A stretch of DNA of 64,000 bases from Clostridiales bacterium (GTDB lineage Bacteria; Bacillota; Clostridia; Lachnospirales; Lachnospiraceae): assembly GCA_018372435.1 (NCBI GenBank), contig JAHAJA010000016.1, positions 19,376 to 83,375 of the forward strand, given 5' to 3'. The notes beneath the pieces are model-generated. The model did no database searches. It saw nothing but the letters and a program-made list of their open reading frames with translations, and was not told where the DNA came from. The first letter of the stretch is position 1; the number at the start of each line of letters is the position of its first letter. Positions 62,276 to 64,000 of this stretch are shown here, one piece after another. Both the position numbers and the translations under genes were made by a program.

Positions 62276-62476
62276 GTGAATGGTTATAAGAATACAGGTG
62301 TTGAAATCAAAGATATGGTAGAGAATTTCCCTAAAGCGTCAAAATATACGTCTCAATTAATTTATGAGGCTAAAGGGGCTATTACAGCGTTATGTGAGGC
62401 TATCTCTAATGTTACTAATGCATATAACCTCATTTTGGATACAATCTCTAGAATAACAGAATTTCAAATATATTAA
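62276..62476 (+). other. Doubtful 66-codon open frame between rplA and rplJ
   Basis: An open frame from GTG 62276 encoding NGYKNTGVEIKDMVENFPK... with a mildly amphipathic, Ala/Thr-rich rest. There is no ribosome site, codon use is AT-rich and it lies between a terminator and the next promoter. TATGAGGCTA and TATGTGAGGCTA occur as a short direct repeat in it. I recognise no family; it may be a gene remnant or chance. Confidence 0.2.
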
Positions 62477-62513
62477 CATACAAAAATTGTCAGCAATAAA
62501 ATGCAAAATAATG

Positions 62514-62542
62514 TTGACACAACACTAAATATCTGATACTAT
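62514..62542 (+). promoter_or_regulatory. Promoter of rplJ-rplL
   Basis: TTGACA (62514-62519), 17-bp spacer, TACTAT (62537-62542), extended -10 (TG-A). The transcript starts just before the L10 leader. Confidence 0.85.
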
Positions 62543-62549
62543 GAATGAG

Positions 62550-62690
62550 GTTCGAAAAACGAATCAAAACTGCCGAAGACAGTAGGTGCCGCAAGGCATA
62601 AGGAGAAAACGCCTACCGAGGAATATAAGATAATCATACGATGACTTATAATAGCCTCTCTGTCTTTGATAGAGAGGCTTTCTTGATGAT
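62550..62690 (+). ncRNA. L10 leader with transcription attenuator
   Basis: The block ACTGCCGAAGACAGTAGGTG at 62570-62589, then AAGGCATAAGGAG and CGCCTACCGAGGA is the conserved L10-leader motif that binds the L10(L12)4 complex in Firmicutes; GTAGG (62582-62586) pairs with CCTAC (62612-62616). Downstream AGCCTCTC (62653-62660) and GAGAGGCT (62672-62679) form a hairpin followed by TTTCTT, the regulated terminator. It controls rplJ-rplL output. Confidence 0.85.
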
Positions 62691-62801
62691 ACCCACACTT
62701 TATTGGGTGAGTATGTTTAACGGCGGTGCCTTGGAGAATCTAATTCGTAGCTTTTAGTTAAGTTTTAATTCTTCATCAAATCTATAAGGAGGTACGCAAA
62801 A

Positions 62802-63296
62802 ATGGCAAAGGTAGAAATCAAACAACCTATTGTTGACGAAATCAAAGGATATGTAGCAGATGCGAAATCAGCTATCTTAGTTGATTATCGTGGATTAACT
62901 GTTGAACAAGATACAGCTCTTCGTAAACAGTTAAGAGAAGCTGGTGTTGTATACAAAGTATACAAAAACACTATGTTAAACAGAGCTTTCGAAGGAACAG
63001 ACTTCGCTCAATTAGCTTCACATTTAGAAGGACCTACAGCGATTGCATTTGGTATTGAAGATGCAACAGCTCCAGCTAGAATCCTTAACAATGTAGCTAA
63101 GACAGCTCCAGCACTTGAATTCAAAGGTGGTGTAGTTGAAGGAGCTTACTATGATGCAGAAGGCGTTAAGCTTGTTGCAAACATTCCTTCAAGAGAAGTT
63201 CTTATTTCCAACTTACTTGGAAGCTTACAATCACCAATTACAAACTTCGCTCGTGTTCTTAAGCAAATCGCTGAAAAGAACGAAGAAGTTGCGTAA
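62802..63296 (+). CDS. rplJ: Large subunit ribosomal protein uL10
   Basis: 164 residues: KSAILVDYRGLTVEQDTALRKQLREAGVVYKVYKNTML at the N-terminus and a C-terminal helix that binds L12 dimers. Autoregulated through the L10 leader. Behind AAGGAGG. Confidence 0.97.
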   Translation: MAKVEIKQPIVDEIKGYVADAKSAILVDYRGLTVEQDTALRKQLREAGVVYKVYKNTMLNRAFEGTDFAQLASHLEGPTAIAFGIEDATAPARILNNVAKTAPALEFKGGVVEGAYYDAEGVKLVANIPSREVLISNLLGSLQSPITNFARVLKQIAEKNEEVA

Positions 63297-63392
63297 TAAG
63301 TACAATATTGTACAATCGCTTGCAAAGCAGGCAGCGTGATATACTATCACAGAAAAATAAAAATAGACAATTAATTATTGGAGGTAAATAAA

Positions 63393-63758
63393 ATGACAAC
63401 TCAAGAATTTATCGAAGCTATTAAAGGCTTATCAGTATTAGAATTAAACGATTTAGTTAAAGCATGTGAAGAAGAATTTGGTGTATCTGCAGCTGCTGGT
63501 GTAGTAGTAGCAGGTCCTGCAGCTGGTGCTGAAGCAGCTGAAGAACAAACAGAATTCAACGTAGAATTAACTGAATGTGGTCCAAACAAAGTTAAAGTTA
63601 TCAAAGTAGTACGTGAATTAACTGGATTAGGATTAAAAGAAGCTAAAGAAGTAGTTGATGGAGCTCCTAAAATGGTTAAAGAAGGCGCAACTAAAGAAGA
63701 AGCTGATGATATCAAAGCTAAACTTGAAGCTGAAGGCGCTAAAGTTACTCTTAAATAA
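63393..63758 (+). CDS. rplL: Large subunit ribosomal protein bL12
   Basis: 121 residues: TTQEFIEAIKGLSVLELNDLVKACEEEFGV (dimer domain), an Ala/Gly/Val hinge, and the C-terminal domain KVKVIKVVRELTGLGLKEAKEVVDGAP. Start at ATG 63393 fourteen bases after GGAGG; an upstream in-frame TTG is rejected. rpoB usually follows rplL but an intron begins here instead. Confidence 0.97.
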   Translation: MTTQEFIEAIKGLSVLELNDLVKACEEEFGVSAAAGVVVAGPAAGAEAAEEQTEFNVELTECGPNKVKVIKVVRELTGLGLKEAKEVVDGAPKMVKEGATKEEADDIKAKLEAEGAKVTLK

Positions 63759-63824
63759 TTTTGCGTATCAAACAATAGAAATACGCTTTGCGAATTTTTT
63801 TATTGTTACAAATTATAGAGATGA

Positions 63825-63856
63825 AAAAAGAGTCATGTGTAAGCATGGCTCTTTTT
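63825..63856 (+). terminator. Terminator after rplL
   Basis: AAAAAGAGTCATG (63825-63837) pairs with CATGGCTCTTTTT (63844-63856) with one mismatch. The intron starts four bases beyond the T run. Confidence 0.85.
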
Positions 63857-63859
63857 GCG

Positions 63860-64000
63860 GTTTGCCCGACATGGGCAAACTCTAACGGGTGAATGTCCCG
63901 GGTGTACCTAGGCAATGGGAAACACATAGCTGAACAGCAAGGGTGTCTATCGTGAGGTAGAATCTGAAGGAAGCTGTAGGCAAACCTCTGGTCTGACGAA
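63860..64000 (+). mobile_element. Group II intron 5' end (group IIC-like), cut by the window end
   Basis: The sequence starts GTTTGCCC-GACAT-GGGCAAAC (63860-63880) and continues with CGGGTGAATGTCCCG, GCAAGGGTGTCTATCG, GAATCTGAAGGAAGC, GGCAAACCTCTGGTCTGACG: the order of domain I elements of bacterial group II introns such as Oceanobacillus group IIC. The intron-encoded reverse transcriptase would be outside the window. Insertion four bases after a terminator T run fits class C target choice. Class assignment is by similarity recalled from memory. Confidence 0.8.

Noticed and set aside
62276..62476. A small protein gene between rplA and rplJ
   Set aside because: No ribosome site, lies between terminator and promoter, no recognisable family; listed only as doubtful.

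Overview
ORGANISM. The window is low-GC DNA with strong AGGAGG-type ribosome binding sites, sporulation genes (spoIIID, cwlD), an F-type ATP synthase, an Rnf complex and no respiratory genes. This fits an anaerobic spore-forming Firmicute. Gene content and the style of the hypothetical proteins suggest Lachnospiraceae, most likely close to Lachnoclostridium (Clostridium) phytofermentans; that species assignment is inference. No complete rRNA, tRNA or CRISPR array is seen. LAYOUT. 1-0.7 kb: 3' end of a GH31 glycosidase. 0.9-11.6 kb: cwlD, then the classic Firmicute block sua5-ywlE-rpiB followed by atpZ-I-B-E-F-H-A-G-D-C. 11.7-17.7 kb: a YwmB-like protein, an acidic/Cys/Arg-rich orphan, a cluster of intergenic palindromes, a methyltransferase and a large anchored surface protein. 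17.8-23.7 kb: M29 aminopeptidase, then nucleoside catabolism and salvage (deoB, deoD, deoC, cdd, pdp). 23.8-30.2 kb: a zinc-ribbon membrane protein with a pentapeptide repeat, a GT2, a folate ECF S-component under a tetrahydrofolate riboswitch, a PAP2 protein, a phosphoesterase and lrgAB. 30.3-44.2 kb: a polyamine region (aguA, aguB, speD, speA, speE, a TIGR04076 protein, a carboxyspermidine dehydrogenase and nspC) interrupted by dedA, a GT4, an acyltransferase and an S9 peptidase. 44.4-49.5 kb: a phage-like orphan, an EamA exporter, a chemoreceptor, spoIIID and a TetR regulator. 49.9-55.0 kb: rnfCDGEAB. 55.2-59.5 kb: an HD-GYP protein, a response regulator with a degenerate receiver and a solitary FliD-like protein. 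59.7-63.8 kb: rpmG-secE-nusG-rplK-rplA and rplJ-rplL with leader RNAs. The last 141 bases are the 5' end of a group II intron placed just after the rplL terminator. HOW IT WORKS TOGETHER. The c subunit of the ATP synthase carries the residues of a Na+ binding site, and an Rnf complex lies in the same window, so ferredoxin:NAD oxidoreduction and ATP synthesis may be coupled through Na+. The polyamine genes encode arginine to agmatine to putrescine, then two alternative ways to spermidine (SpeD/SpeE, and carboxyspermidine dehydrogenase/decarboxylase). The deo genes feed pentose from nucleosides into central metabolism. The intergenic DNA is unusually rich in palindromes: a four-copy dispersed mini-palindrome, a 280-bp MITE-like palindrome, two cloverleaf-like elements with GAA triloops, a possible pseudoknot before deoB, and a leader ORF plus hairpin before the carboxyspermidine dehydrogenase.
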